This document shows positions 9,077 to 16,798 of a DNA stretch of 33,587 nucleotides, one piece after another. Numbering within the stretch: position 1 is the stretch's first letter; each line of letters begins with the position of its first letter. The notes under the pieces were generated by a model, which saw only the letters and a program-made list of their open reading frames with translations, did not search any database and was not told the origin of the DNA. Source of the DNA: CAYXVB01 sp964467785. GTDB lineage: Bacteria > Bdellovibrionota > UBA1018. The DNA lies in contig CAYXVB010000017.1 of NCBI GenBank assembly GCA_964467785.1, forward strand, positions 1 through 33,587, in the 5' to 3' direction. A program made the position numbers and the translations under genes.

Positions 9077-9106
9077 TTGGGTTGCAAAAGTTTCGGCCCA
9101 TATTCA
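9077..9106 (+). promoter_or_regulatory. Possible sigma70 promoter of the lysine-rich small protein
   Basis: TTGGGT (9077-9082) and TATTCA (9101-9106) are 18 nt apart, about 25 nt upstream of the ATG at 9131 and before a good AGGAG ribosome-binding site. Both hexamers are imperfect. Confidence 0.35.
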
Positions 9107-9130
9107 CTAAACACTATCTAGGAGATTGTT

Positions 9131-9370
9131 ATGAAGAAGACTCTCGCCGCTGTCGTCGTCGCCATGTTCGCCCTCACCTCGGCTGCTTTCGCCGCTGAAG
9201 GCATGAACACCACGGAAGCTCCGGCTGCCAAGACCACGATGAAGAAGCACAAGAAGGCCAAGAAAGCTAAGAAGGCCAAGAAGGAAAAGAAGGCCACTGA
9301 AGAAGCTGCTCCGGCCGCTGCTGCTCCGGCTGCTGAAGCTCCCGCCGCTGGCGGCGCTGCTCACCAGTAA
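9131..9370 (+). CDS. Small secreted Lys/Ala-rich protein
   Basis: 79 residues. A clear Sec signal peptide (KKTLAAVVVAMFALTSAAFA, cleavage after AFA) is followed by a low-complexity mature part. This comprises a short acidic/Thr segment, a KKAKKAKKAKK tract (about residues 38-55) and an Ala/Pro/Glu tail (APAAAAPAAEAPAAGGAAHQ). The mature protein is therefore a bipolar, unstructured cationic/alanine peptide of about 59 residues. It is not a family to which I can assign a function; similar lysine-tract secreted peptides occur in several proteobacteria. AGGAG lies 8 nt before the ATG, and a strong intrinsic terminator follows, so it is probably a well-expressed monocistronic gene. Confidence 0.8.
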   Translation: MKKTLAAVVVAMFALTSAAFAAEGMNTTEAPAAKTTMKKHKKAKKAKKAKKEKKATEEAAPAAAAPAAEAPAAGGAAHQ

Positions 9371-9395
9371 GCAGACCTCAGCCTTCAAACGGGCT

Positions 9396-9441
9396 AGAAA
9401 GAACGCCGGTGGCTCTCACGAGCCCCGGCTTTCTTGTTTTT
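9396..9441 (+). terminator. Strong intrinsic terminator
   Basis: A long stem pairs AGAAAG-x-GCCGG-x-GGCTC with GAGCC-x-CGGC-TTTCT around a TCAC loop, followed by TTGTTTTT. It lies 26 nt after the stop of the lysine-rich gene and only 14 nt before the first possible start of the histidine kinase. Confidence 0.9.
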
Positions 9442-9455
9442 GAGACGGTCATGCG

Positions 9456-10979
9456 ATGCTCTCCGGCCCCGGCATCCCGTCAGGATTTCAGATTGCTGGC
9501 GTCGGGCCTTCCGTGATTACTTGGGATATGGGCATGCGTTCCTCCACCCGGCGGTTCCATTTTCCGCGAACTTTCAAGCCAGCGAGATGGGGCAGGCGCC
9601 TCGACCTGCAGGCCAAGATCGTCTTGATCCTGGTCAGCGTGGTCATCCCGACCTTCCTCATCGTGACTGTCGCGGAAAACAAGTTCACCCAGCCGATCCT
9701 CGAGGACGAGCTGCGGCAAGTGGGAATCACCACGGCCAAAACCCTTTCAGCCGAGATCATCGGCGCTCGTTGGCTGAGCTTGCCGAATCCCACGCCGACC
9801 ATCGAGGCGCACATCCAGGAAATCCTTTATCTCCTGCCGAATATCCAGCGGATCGATGTCGTCATCCGGGACGCGGTTACGCAAAATCCGCGGATCATCG
9901 CCTCCAACGTCGAGGAAGAACCGGGGAGCATGCAGCTTGCCCCGCAGATCGTCGAGACCGTGGTGAGCGAGTTCAAGACGGACGAGGCCGGGGTCGGCTT
10001 TTGGGACATCCGTGTACCGATCGAAGTCAAGGCACGCGATCCGCGCGGGCCCAAGCGCGTTCTGGGCAATGTCCACCTCGTGGTCTCGCTGCAACTGCTC
10101 AACTGGATTGGCAACACTCTCTGGCGCACGACCGCCTATGCCGCCGCGTTTAGCGTGGTGACGCTCCTTCTTTTGCTCAGCTACTTTTTGCGCAAGACCA
10201 TCGCCAATGACCGCCTGCTCCGCCAGGCGGAGTCGCAGAATCTCCAGCTGACCGAACAGCTCCACGAAGCGCAACGGAAGCTCACCGCGATGGGCCAGTT
10301 GACCGCCAGCTTCGCGCACGAGATCGGCACGCCGCTCAATGCGATCGGCGGGCATTTGCAGCTGCTCGAGGAAGATGCGCCGCAGCCGACGTCGCCCGCC
10401 TTTTCGGAGCGCATGGAGATCATCAACGGACAGTTGGCCAAGATCGAAGAGATCGTGAAGGGTTTTCTTCAGAGTACGGCCAAGCCCTCCTCGCAGAGGC
10501 AGCTCGTGGACGTCAACCGCCTGGTCGACAAGACGATCGGTATCGTGGCTCCGCGCTGCGAGGCGCTCCGCGTGGAGGTGCGCAAGAACCTGGATAGAAA
10601 GATGGGTCCGCTGCGCATCGTGCCGCTGGATCTGGAGCAGATCCTGCTCAATCTCGTCAATAACTCGCTCGACAGCATGAAAGCCAAGGGTGAGGGAGGA
10701 CGCCGCGTGCTGGACCTCTCGACCGGAGTCATTCTCGAGAAAGGTCGCGAATGGGCGCAGGTGTCTGTTCATGATACAGGTGAAGGGATTGACAAGGACG
10801 AGCTGAGCAACGTCTTCAAGCCCTTTTACACGACAAAGCGGCCGGGTGAGGGCACCGGTCTCGGACTGACTATCTGCCATCAGCTGGTCCGTAAATACGG
10901 CGGCGTGCTGGAGCTGGATTCCAAAAAGGGGGCATGGACGCGGGTCCTCATCAAGGTCCCGTACCAGGCGGAGCTATGA
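9456..10979 (+). CDS. Membrane sensor histidine kinase
   Basis: 507 residues from the first ATG; in-frame ATGs at 9528 and 9534 are also plausible, since no start has a strong Shine-Dalgarno and 9456 is just 15 nt past a terminator. A membrane helix (KIVLILVSVVIPTFLIVTVA, about residues 54-73) and a second one (TAYAAAFSVVTLLLLLSYFL) flank a periplasmic sensor of about 140 residues. A short coiled coil leads directly to the H-box SFAHEIGTPLNAIGGH (phospho-accepting His about 288) with no obvious HAMP domain. The ATPase part has N-box LLNLVNNSLDSM, G1 DTGEGI, F-box FKPFYTTK and G2 GEGTGLGL. Its stop overlaps the start of the next gene, which marks the NtrC-type regulator as its partner. The stimulus is unknown. 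Confidence 0.88.
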   Translation: MLSGPGIPSGFQIAGVGPSVITWDMGMRSSTRRFHFPRTFKPARWGRRLDLQAKIVLILVSVVIPTFLIVTVAENKFTQPILEDELRQVGITTAKTLSAEIIGARWLSLPNPTPTIEAHIQEILYLLPNIQRIDVVIRDAVTQNPRIIASNVEEEPGSMQLAPQIVETVVSEFKTDEAGVGFWDIRVPIEVKARDPRGPKRVLGNVHLVVSLQLLNWIGNTLWRTTAYAAAFSVVTLLLLLSYFLRKTIANDRLLRQAESQNLQLTEQLHEAQRKLTAMGQLTASFAHEIGTPLNAIGGHLQLLEEDAPQPTSPAFSERMEIINGQLAKIEEIVKGFLQSTAKPSSQRQLVDVNRLVDKTIGIVAPRCEALRVEVRKNLDRKMGPLRIVPLDLEQILLNLVNNSLDSMKAKGEGGRRVLDLSTGVILEKGREWAQVSVHDTGEGIDKDELSNVFKPFYTTKRPGEGTGLGLTICHQLVRKYGGVLELDSKKGAWTRVLIKVPYQAEL

Positions 10980-12373
10980 ACGTTCAGAATCTGCGCATTC
11001 TCGTCGCCGACGATCACGAGGTGAGCCGGCGGCTGTTGAAGGAAGTCCTGGAGAAGGAAGGCTACTCCGTGCAGCTCGCCGCCAGTGGCGAGGAAGCGGT
11101 GAAGCTCTATCGCAGCGAGCCGTTCCCGATCGTCATTTCGGACATCCGCATGGCCGAAATGGATGGGATGGGAGTGCTGAGAGAGGTCAAGAAGTCCGGC
11201 TCCGGGAGCGTGGTCATTCTCATGACGGGCTTTGGAAGCATGGAAGGGGCTGTCGAGGCGATCCGCGAGGGCGCCTTTGATTATATCTCCAAGCCCTTCA
11301 AGCTAAACGATCTTAAGGCGGTAGTGGCGCGCGCGACGCGGCAACTGGAATCACAGCGCGCGCTCGGCAAAGCCACCTCCGGGATCCCGGTACGCCTTGA
11401 TGTAGGGAGCAAGGGCCTGATTGGCAAGTCCCCGCGCATCGTCGAGGTCTACAAGACGCTGGCCCGCGCGGCGCTTTCGGAGAGCACCGTGCTCGTGATC
11501 GGGGAGAGCGGCACAGGCAAGGAGCTGGTGGCCCGTGCGATCCATGACAACGGGCCACGTCGCGGCAAGCGCTTTGTCGCGGTCAATTGTGGGGCTTTGG
11601 CGGAAACACTCCTCGAAAGCGAGCTTTTCGGCCATGTCAAGGGCGCGTTCACCGGCGCGGTGAGCGACAAACGCGGACTTTTCGAGGAAGCTAACGGGGG
11701 GACGTTGTTTCTTGACGAGATCGGCGACGTGAGTCCGGCGCTGCAGATTAAGCTCTTGCGCGTACTGCAGGAGGGCGAGTTCAAGCCGGTGGGCTCCAAT
11801 GACACGCGCAAGGCCAACGTGCGCCTCGTCGCGGCGACTCATCGAGATCTCGACTCATTGGTGCGCGCGGGAAAATTCCGGGAGGATCTCTATTACAGGC
11901 TCAAGGTGATCCGGATCGACCTGCCTCCGCTGCGCGAGCGAGTGGAGGATCTGGAAGAGTTGGTCACGCACTTCGTCGCCCGTTTCGCGGAAAAGAACCG
12001 CAAGGCCGTCTCCCATGTCTCGGATGAGGCGATGGCGATCCTGCGCGCTTACCCCTGGCCGGGCAATGTCCGAGAGCTAGAACATTCGATCGAGCGCGCC
12101 GTGGCCATGACCAACACGATGGTGCTTTTCCCGGAGGATTTTCCGCCGGAAATCCGCAGAAGCGACGCTTCCGCCCCCATCGGTGAAGGAGGCGATCCGG
12201 GCGCCGTCTCCGGCGAGGTCAGTTCCCTAGAGGAGATGGAAAAAGCGCATATCCTCAAGGTTCTGCAGGATACTCACTACAACAAATCCAAAGCCTCCGA
12301 AGTGCTGGGCATCGATCGCGCGACGCTTTATCGCAAGGCCCAGCGCTATGGCATCGATCTGCGTGGAAAATGA
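10976..12373 (+). CDS. NtrC-family sigma54-dependent response regulator
   Basis: 465 residues. The receiver domain (1-120) carries the phospho-acceptor Asp in VISDIRMAEMDG (about residue 56). The AAA+ domain has Walker A GESGTGKE (176-183), the sigma54-contacting GAFTGA loop (about 223-228), Walker B GGTLFLDEIGD and an arginine-rich sensor region. The C-terminal Fis-type helix-turn-helix reads NKSKASEVLGIDRATLYRKA. It activates RNA polymerase holoenzyme with sigma54 after phosphorylation, presumably by the preceding kinase, which it overlaps (ATGA). GGAG sits just upstream of the ATG. No convincing -24/-12 promoter was seen in this window, so its targets are probably elsewhere. Confidence 0.92.
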   Translation: MNVQNLRILVADDHEVSRRLLKEVLEKEGYSVQLAASGEEAVKLYRSEPFPIVISDIRMAEMDGMGVLREVKKSGSGSVVILMTGFGSMEGAVEAIREGAFDYISKPFKLNDLKAVVARATRQLESQRALGKATSGIPVRLDVGSKGLIGKSPRIVEVYKTLARAALSESTVLVIGESGTGKELVARAIHDNGPRRGKRFVAVNCGALAETLLESELFGHVKGAFTGAVSDKRGLFEEANGGTLFLDEIGDVSPALQIKLLRVLQEGEFKPVGSNDTRKANVRLVAATHRDLDSLVRAGKFREDLYYRLKVIRIDLPPLRERVEDLEELVTHFVARFAEKNRKAVSHVSDEAMAILRAYPWPGNVRELEHSIERAVAMTNTMVLFPEDFPPEIRRSDASAPIGEGGDPGAVSGEVSSLEEMEKAHILKVLQDTHYNKSKASEVLGIDRATLYRKAQRYGIDLRGK

Positions 12374-13026
12374 GCGTGAAGAGCGGTGACAGTGGAGACA
12401 TCGCCCGAAACGCCAAGGACCCGCTTTCGGTCGCGGCGCTGCGGAGGATCCTGGGGGAAGCGCTCAGTCTGGAGCTACCCTATCCCGAGCGTCCGCCCCG
12501 ACCGGGGGGAAAGCCCGCGGCCGTGCTCGCGCTGTTCGGAGAACATGAGGGCGAGCCCGCGCTGCTGCTCACGCGGAGAACCGAGACCGTTGATACGCAT
12601 AAGGGCCAGATGGCTTTTCCCGGAGGAAAGGCCGAGCCTCATGAGATTGGCATGGGGGACGGCGCGGTGCGCACGGCTTTGCGTGAGACCGATGAGGAGG
12701 TCGGGATCCCGGCTTCGCGGATCGAAGTGGTCGGCGAGCTCCCGGGACTTTGGACGGTGACCGGATTTTGGGTGACTCCGGTCGTCGGATTCCTGAGGGG
12801 GCCAGCTCATGAGGTCGAGATCCGAGTGCAGGCGATGGAGATCGCCGAAACGCTGTGGATTCCTCTTGCCCGGCTGCTCGCGCCTGGCACCTACGCGCGG
12901 GAGCTCATGAAGGTCGGTGCCGTGAATTATCCGATCCATGTATTCCAAGTGGATCAGTATCGGATCTGGGGAGCGACCGGCGCGATGATCAAAAACCTTC
13001 TCGATCGTATCGAGAGAGTCAGGTAA
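12370..13026 (+). CDS. Nudix hydrolase, probable coenzyme A pyrophosphatase
   Basis: 218 residues. The CoA-specific motif (LLTRRTETVDTHKGQMAFPGG) precedes the Nudix box GGKAEPHE...ALRETDEEVGI, whose REUxEExGU core binds catalytic Mg. Proteins of this NudL/CoAse type hydrolyse CoA or acyl-CoA to 3',5'-ADP and 4'-phosphopantetheine. The box has extra residues (EIGMGDGAV) between the first Gly/Glu part and the REU part, as is common in this subfamily. It is the third gene of a run joined by ATGA overlaps with the kinase and regulator; why a CoA hydrolase is coupled to them is not evident. Confidence 0.85.
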   Translation: MSVKSGDSGDIARNAKDPLSVAALRRILGEALSLELPYPERPPRPGGKPAAVLALFGEHEGEPALLLTRRTETVDTHKGQMAFPGGKAEPHEIGMGDGAVRTALRETDEEVGIPASRIEVVGELPGLWTVTGFWVTPVVGFLRGPAHEVEIRVQAMEIAETLWIPLARLLAPGTYARELMKVGAVNYPIHVFQVDQYRIWGATGAMIKNLLDRIERVR

Positions 13027-13029
13027 GAT
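13024..13029 (+). promoter_or_regulatory. Possible -10 element of a leaderless transcript
   Basis: TAAGAT overlaps the stop of the Nudix gene and ends 7 nt before the ATG at 13037, which has no Shine-Dalgarno. No good -35 is visible 16-18 nt upstream. Confidence 0.3.
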
Positions 13030-13036
13030 CCGGCCC

Positions 13037-13612
13037 ATGTTGAAATCGATTCTTCGGCGGAGTGGAACCTTCGCGATCGCAATGGCGTTCGCGGCGGTGG
13101 CAGTGAATGCGGGCAGTTCAGTTTGCTGGGCGCAGGAGGCTGTCTCGGAAAGAGCCATTGAGAGAACTACCGATAGGCATGAGGATTGGAAAGGTCCTGC
13201 GGACGCCTCGCGCTTCAATCTCGGTGTCATTCAGGGCATAGGCATCATCGACACCATCGGCGGTTACGCATTTGTCGGCACCGCGAGCGCGAAGATTCTG
13301 GATCGCGGCTTTGCGCCCGATCTCAACAACTCCCTCCACGCCGAAGTTCAGATCGGTCCTTTCTTCGCCTCGGGCGTGAGCGCCTGGATATTCGGGTCCC
13401 ATCTGCGCTGGGACTTCGTTAAGGACGACCACTGGACGTTCTACGCTCTCGGCGGCATCGGGGGGAACAACTTGACCGTGGCCAACGTGAGCCGCACCGC
13501 CCTTTATCCGCGCTTTGGCGCCGGCGCGATCTACGGGATCCACGACAAGTTCAGCGTGCGCGCGGAGATTAGCCACGAGCTGACCGCCGTTGGCGTGATG
13601 TTCTATCTCTGA
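13037..13612 (+). CDS. Secreted beta-barrel-like protein of unknown function
   Basis: 191 residues. A signal peptide (about residues 1-32, ending SSVCWAQ-A) precedes a mature part with alternating hydrophobic/polar strands rich in Gly and aromatic residues. Examples are IGPFFASGVSAWIFGSHLRWDF, WTFYALGGIGGNNLTV and FGAGAIYGIHDKFSVRAEISHELTAVGVMFYL. The aromatic terminal strand and the strand pattern resemble small outer-membrane beta-barrels (OmpW/OmpA-like size), but no signature motif is present. It follows the Nudix gene by 10 nt and could be read from that operon or from its own promoter. Confidence 0.7.
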   Translation: MLKSILRRSGTFAIAMAFAAVAVNAGSSVCWAQEAVSERAIERTTDRHEDWKGPADASRFNLGVIQGIGIIDTIGGYAFVGTASAKILDRGFAPDLNNSLHAEVQIGPFFASGVSAWIFGSHLRWDFVKDDHWTFYALGGIGGNNLTVANVSRTALYPRFGAGAIYGIHDKFSVRAEISHELTAVGVMFYL

Positions 13613-13652
13613 GACGGGTGTCGGCGCGACCGCGCGACCTCGGTTTCAGGTC

Positions 13653-14732
13653 TTAAAGTCCGCAGGACTCCGTTTGCGGGAGCGGCGAGCACTGTAGCAG
13701 CTCGCGGATTCCGGCGTTTTCACCGAGGAGAACGTTGATCCGGAACTTTCCGTCCGGATGGACGTAGTTGCTGGAAATCGACGCGATCGAGTTTTCCTCG
13801 CTCTCCGAGCCGCAAAGGATTTCGTGGGAGGCGACGAGGCTCTTCAGCGTTTCTTCCGGGGATAGGCGGGAGCTCCTGAGCTCGTGTTCGAGCGCTTTCA
13901 GACCCCAGGCGTCTGCGGAAATCTCTGCCATTTGATTGTCGGGCGCGCCCATCCGTCGGTTCAGGCAGGTCTGGAGGTTTTTATAGAGCGAGGGCATGAT
14001 CTCGAAGTCGATCGAATGCGCCAGCTCATGGGCAAGAACGAAAGTGAGATTGCCTGGCCGGTCCTGCGCCGCGAGTAGTCCGGGAAACACGATGATCACG
14101 CGTGAGCTCTGGCTCTCGGGGTCGGCTTCGGCCAGGTTCCAGGCAGTATCGGCGCGGACCTGGCTCAGTAGAGGCCACACTTCGTCACGGGTCAGGTCAT
14201 CCGTCGCAAGGTATTCGGACGGCAAGAGGAGCCGCGTGAGCCGGATCCGGCTACGCATCTCATCGCGAAGTTTGGCGTCCAGATTAGGCAAGTCGTCAAG
14301 CGCGGCGATGAGGGCATTGCGGGCGCGCTCGAGGTCAAGCATTCCAAGGCGCGCCATGAGCCTGCGCTCGATCGGGGCGTAAAGCGCGGCGACCGCCCGC
14401 TTGGCCATGTTCATCTCATAGGGATAACGGATTGAGGTGGACTGGAGCATCGATCGCAACGGATCGGAGGGGTCCGAAATGCGTAAGTCGAATTGGATCC
14501 CTGCTTCAATCAGTTCTGGCATCGCGTCGCGAATCACTTGATCGAGTCGGCTCTGGATTCGCTGTTCTCGGTCATGGAAGACGGAATCGCCAGTTCCGCA
14601 GATGGCGGCGTGAAGATCCTGGCAGGCTGCCTCCGCGCTCGCGGCCGATGCGCTCGCGACCTGGCCGAGACCGGCGTTCAGAAACGCTGCTAAGAAGGCG
14701 ATTTGAAATCCGAGCACAGCGTAAAGCCTCAT
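13653..14732 (-). CDS. Secreted zinc-peptidase-like protein (HExxH)
   Basis: 359 residues. The signal peptide reads YAVLGFQIAFLAAFLNAGLG, with cleavage probably near ASASAA. HELAHSID is an HExxH zinc motif, and AEISADAWGLKALE some 30 residues later offers the third ligand in the ExxAD arrangement of M48-like gluzincins. Four or more cysteines (CQDLHAAICG, CLNRR, CGSES, CSPLPQTESCG) suggest disulfides and a periplasmic or extracellular location. The N-terminal half is helical and unassigned. The start at 14732 has no Shine-Dalgarno, but a near-consensus sigma70 promoter ends 7 nt before it, which predicts a leaderless transcript. It is the second M48-type protease in the window and unrelated in its N-terminus to the first. 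Confidence 0.75.
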   Translation of the reverse strand: MRLYAVLGFQIAFLAAFLNAGLGQVASASAASAEAACQDLHAAICGTGDSVFHDREQRIQSRLDQVIRDAMPELIEAGIQFDLRISDPSDPLRSMLQSTSIRYPYEMNMAKRAVAALYAPIERRLMARLGMLDLERARNALIAALDDLPNLDAKLRDEMRSRIRLTRLLLPSEYLATDDLTRDEVWPLLSQVRADTAWNLAEADPESQSSRVIIVFPGLLAAQDRPGNLTFVLAHELAHSIDFEIMPSLYKNLQTCLNRRMGAPDNQMAEISADAWGLKALEHELRSSRLSPEETLKSLVASHEILCGSESEENSIASISSNYVHPDGKFRINVLLGENAGIRELLQCSPLPQTESCGL

Positions 14733-14739
14733 CCGGGCT

Positions 14740-14768
14740 TATTTAACGCAGTGCGTTATTTTTGGCAA
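14740..14768 (-). promoter_or_regulatory. Sigma70-type promoter of the secreted peptidase gene
   Basis: On the minus strand TTGCCA (14768-14763) and TAAATA (14745-14740) are exactly 17 nt apart, close to TTGACA/TATAAT. The -10 ends 7 nt before the ATG (14732), so the transcript would start essentially at the initiator codon. Confidence 0.6.
14744..14758. promoter_or_regulatory. 15-bp palindrome in the promoter spacer, candidate operator
   Basis: TAACGCAGTGCGTTA is a perfect palindrome around a central G. It lies between the -35 and -10 hexamers of the minus-strand promoter, where a bound repressor would block RNA polymerase. The binding protein is unknown. Confidence 0.45.
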
Positions 14769-14867
14769 GTGGATTGAAGCCAACAAAGCTGTTTCGGTCG
14801 GGATGCCTTTTGATCCGGCGACTCTTGGGGACCCAAGGCGGGTTCCTCGATCCGCTGGCCATCGCGT

Positions 14868-16616
14868 CTAAGGGATGATTTCGACGCGCTTTTCAAGGAT
14901 GGCGAGCGCGCCTTTTTTGAGTCCTTCGGCGTGGTCGGTCCGGAACTTCTCAAGCACATCGGCCAGGTGGTGCGCGCCGACGAATCGGGGGACAAAGACA
15001 TAGTCCGCGCCCGCGCGGTACAGTTCGCGCGCGGTTTCGAGCCTTTCGCCTGTCACGATCACTTTGGCGTGCGGCGCGAGCCCGCGAAGTTGCTTGAGCA
15101 GCTTCATGTTAGTGGTGCCTTTGAGGATGTGATCGGGGATCGTGCAGAGGAGCATCGAGGCGTGGCGGAGATCCAGGCTTCTGAGCGTATCGATGTGGCT
15201 GATGTCGCCGAACTTGCACGGCACACCCTGCTCCCGGAGCTTGTGGTGGGCCTCCGGATTGAAGTCGACCACAAGGAACTGCCGCTTGCTCGCCGGCGAG
15301 TGGCGCGCGAGCAGCTCATGCAGGAGCGAGCTGGTTTCGCGGTGATAGCCCAGAAACACCACCGAGGGCTGCGTTTCGGGGGACTCCGCCGCAGGCTCGG
15401 AAGTCCCTTTACTGAAGTGATCCTTGAAGCCGATGCGCTCCAGCAACGGGTTGAGGAGGCGGTAGAGCTCATGGCTCGCCGGGAACAGCGCGGAGGAGAT
15501 CAATGCCGTGGTGACGAGCGCGATGATGAATGCGGAGAGCAGGTCCTTGGAGACGTGGCCGTACGCGACACCGAGCGATGCGAAAACGAGCGAGAACTCG
15601 GATAGCTGGCTCAGTTGGATCGCCGGAAGCAGGCTGGCTCGGTTTCCGTAGCCCAGCCAGTAAAGGACCGGATAGACGGTAAGCAGACGGCTGAGTAGGA
15701 CAAAAGCGATAATCGCCCCCGAGAGCAGCAAGATGAGCGGGGTCGGAGCCGGGATCTGGAGCCCGAGGCCGACAAAGAACATCATGATGAAGAAGTCGCG
15801 AAGGCTCGAAACCTTGGCTGCGACGTCCGAGTGGTACGGGAACGAGGCGATCGATACGCCGGCCACGAGCGCGCCCATCTCGAGCGAAAGGTTGAGGCTC
15901 GAGGCGATGCCGCAGACCGCGAAACACCAGCCTAGCGAGAAGATGAGGAGGAGCTCGGGCTGCTTGCCGGCGATTGCCAGGAGCCGGGGAAGGACAAACC
16001 GGGCAAAGATCCAGCCGGTGAAAACCAGCAACCCCGCCTTGCCGATCGAGAGCAGGAAGGTCATCGGGCGCATGCCGGCCAAGTCCGGCTGAACCGCGAG
16101 GAAGGCGATGGCCCAAAGGTCTTGGATGACGAGGATTCCGAGCGTGATCCGTGAGGTCAGGGAATCCAGTTCCATCCGATCGGAAAGGATCTTGACGACG
16201 ATGAGGGTCGAAGACAGGGCGCAGGCCACGGCGAGATACGCCAGGCCGTAGCGTCCAAAACTTTCCTCCACCCCGAGCAACTCTTTCAGGCTGACAAAGT
16301 AGATGGCTCCGAGGAGCACGCAGCCCACGAACTGGGTGATGCCGTTGACGATCACCGCTTTGCCCGATTGGAGCAGCTTTCCGACGTTGATTTCGAGTCC
16401 AAGGATGAACATCAAAAGGACGAGACCGATCTCGGAGAGGGTCGAGATGTTTTCCGGGTTGCGGATCCAGCCAAGACCCAGGCCGGGCCCGAGCAGGACT
16501 CCGGCGGCCAGGTAGGCCAGCAGCAACGGCACGCGCAGGAGGTAGGCGGGGATTCCGAGCAGCGCGGCGGCGGTGATCGCTTTTCCGATGTCGGCCAAGA
16601 GTGCGTTTTCGTGCAT
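14868..16616 (-). CDS. CPA2-type cation/proton antiporter with TrkA-N-like domain (KefB/YbaL type)
   Basis: 582 residues. About 12 hydrophobic segments in the first 390 residues (starting LLADIGKAITAAALLGIPAYLL, with LLAYLAAGVLLGPGLG and GLVLLMFILGLE typical of CPA2 transporters) form the Na+/H+ or K+/H+ exchange domain. The C-terminal cytosolic part (from about residue 415) resembles a TrkA-N/RCK Rossmann domain: FLGYHRETSSLLHEL, FLVVDFNPE, KFGDISHIDTLRSL and VIVTGERLETARELYRAGADYVFVP. The usual GxGxxG nucleotide loop reads GYHRET, so NAD binding may be lost or altered. GGGG about 8 nt before the ATG supports the start. The peptidase gene 135 nt downstream has its own promoter. Confidence 0.88.
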   Translation of the reverse strand: MHENALLADIGKAITAAALLGIPAYLLRVPLLLAYLAAGVLLGPGLGLGWIRNPENISTLSEIGLVLLMFILGLEINVGKLLQSGKAVIVNGITQFVGCVLLGAIYFVSLKELLGVEESFGRYGLAYLAVACALSSTLIVVKILSDRMELDSLTSRITLGILVIQDLWAIAFLAVQPDLAGMRPMTFLLSIGKAGLLVFTGWIFARFVLPRLLAIAGKQPELLLIFSLGWCFAVCGIASSLNLSLEMGALVAGVSIASFPYHSDVAAKVSSLRDFFIMMFFVGLGLQIPAPTPLILLLSGAIIAFVLLSRLLTVYPVLYWLGYGNRASLLPAIQLSQLSEFSLVFASLGVAYGHVSKDLLSAFIIALVTTALISSALFPASHELYRLLNPLLERIGFKDHFSKGTSEPAAESPETQPSVVFLGYHRETSSLLHELLARHSPASKRQFLVVDFNPEAHHKLREQGVPCKFGDISHIDTLRSLDLRHASMLLCTIPDHILKGTTNMKLLKQLRGLAPHAKVIVTGERLETARELYRAGADYVFVPRFVGAHHLADVLEKFRTDHAEGLKKGALAILEKRVEIIP

Positions 16617-16798
16617 TCGAGTTTCCCCTTTCAGTGTCGACGCGGCAGTCGCATAGATCCCACTCTAGTCAGAGCCAGCGACTTCGTCCATGGCCCCGGC
16701 GGGGTCCCGTCGGTATTCGGGGCGTGACCAGCCGAGCGCGGCTGTCAGCGCGGATGAGGAGGGAGGGTGATCGGACAAAGGGGGGCCGCGAGCTCACC

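Noticed and set aside
14762..14779. Sigma54-like TTGGCAAG...TTGAA on the plus strand
   Set aside because: The essential GC of the -12 element is GA and no plus-strand gene follows; the same bases serve as the minus-strand -35.
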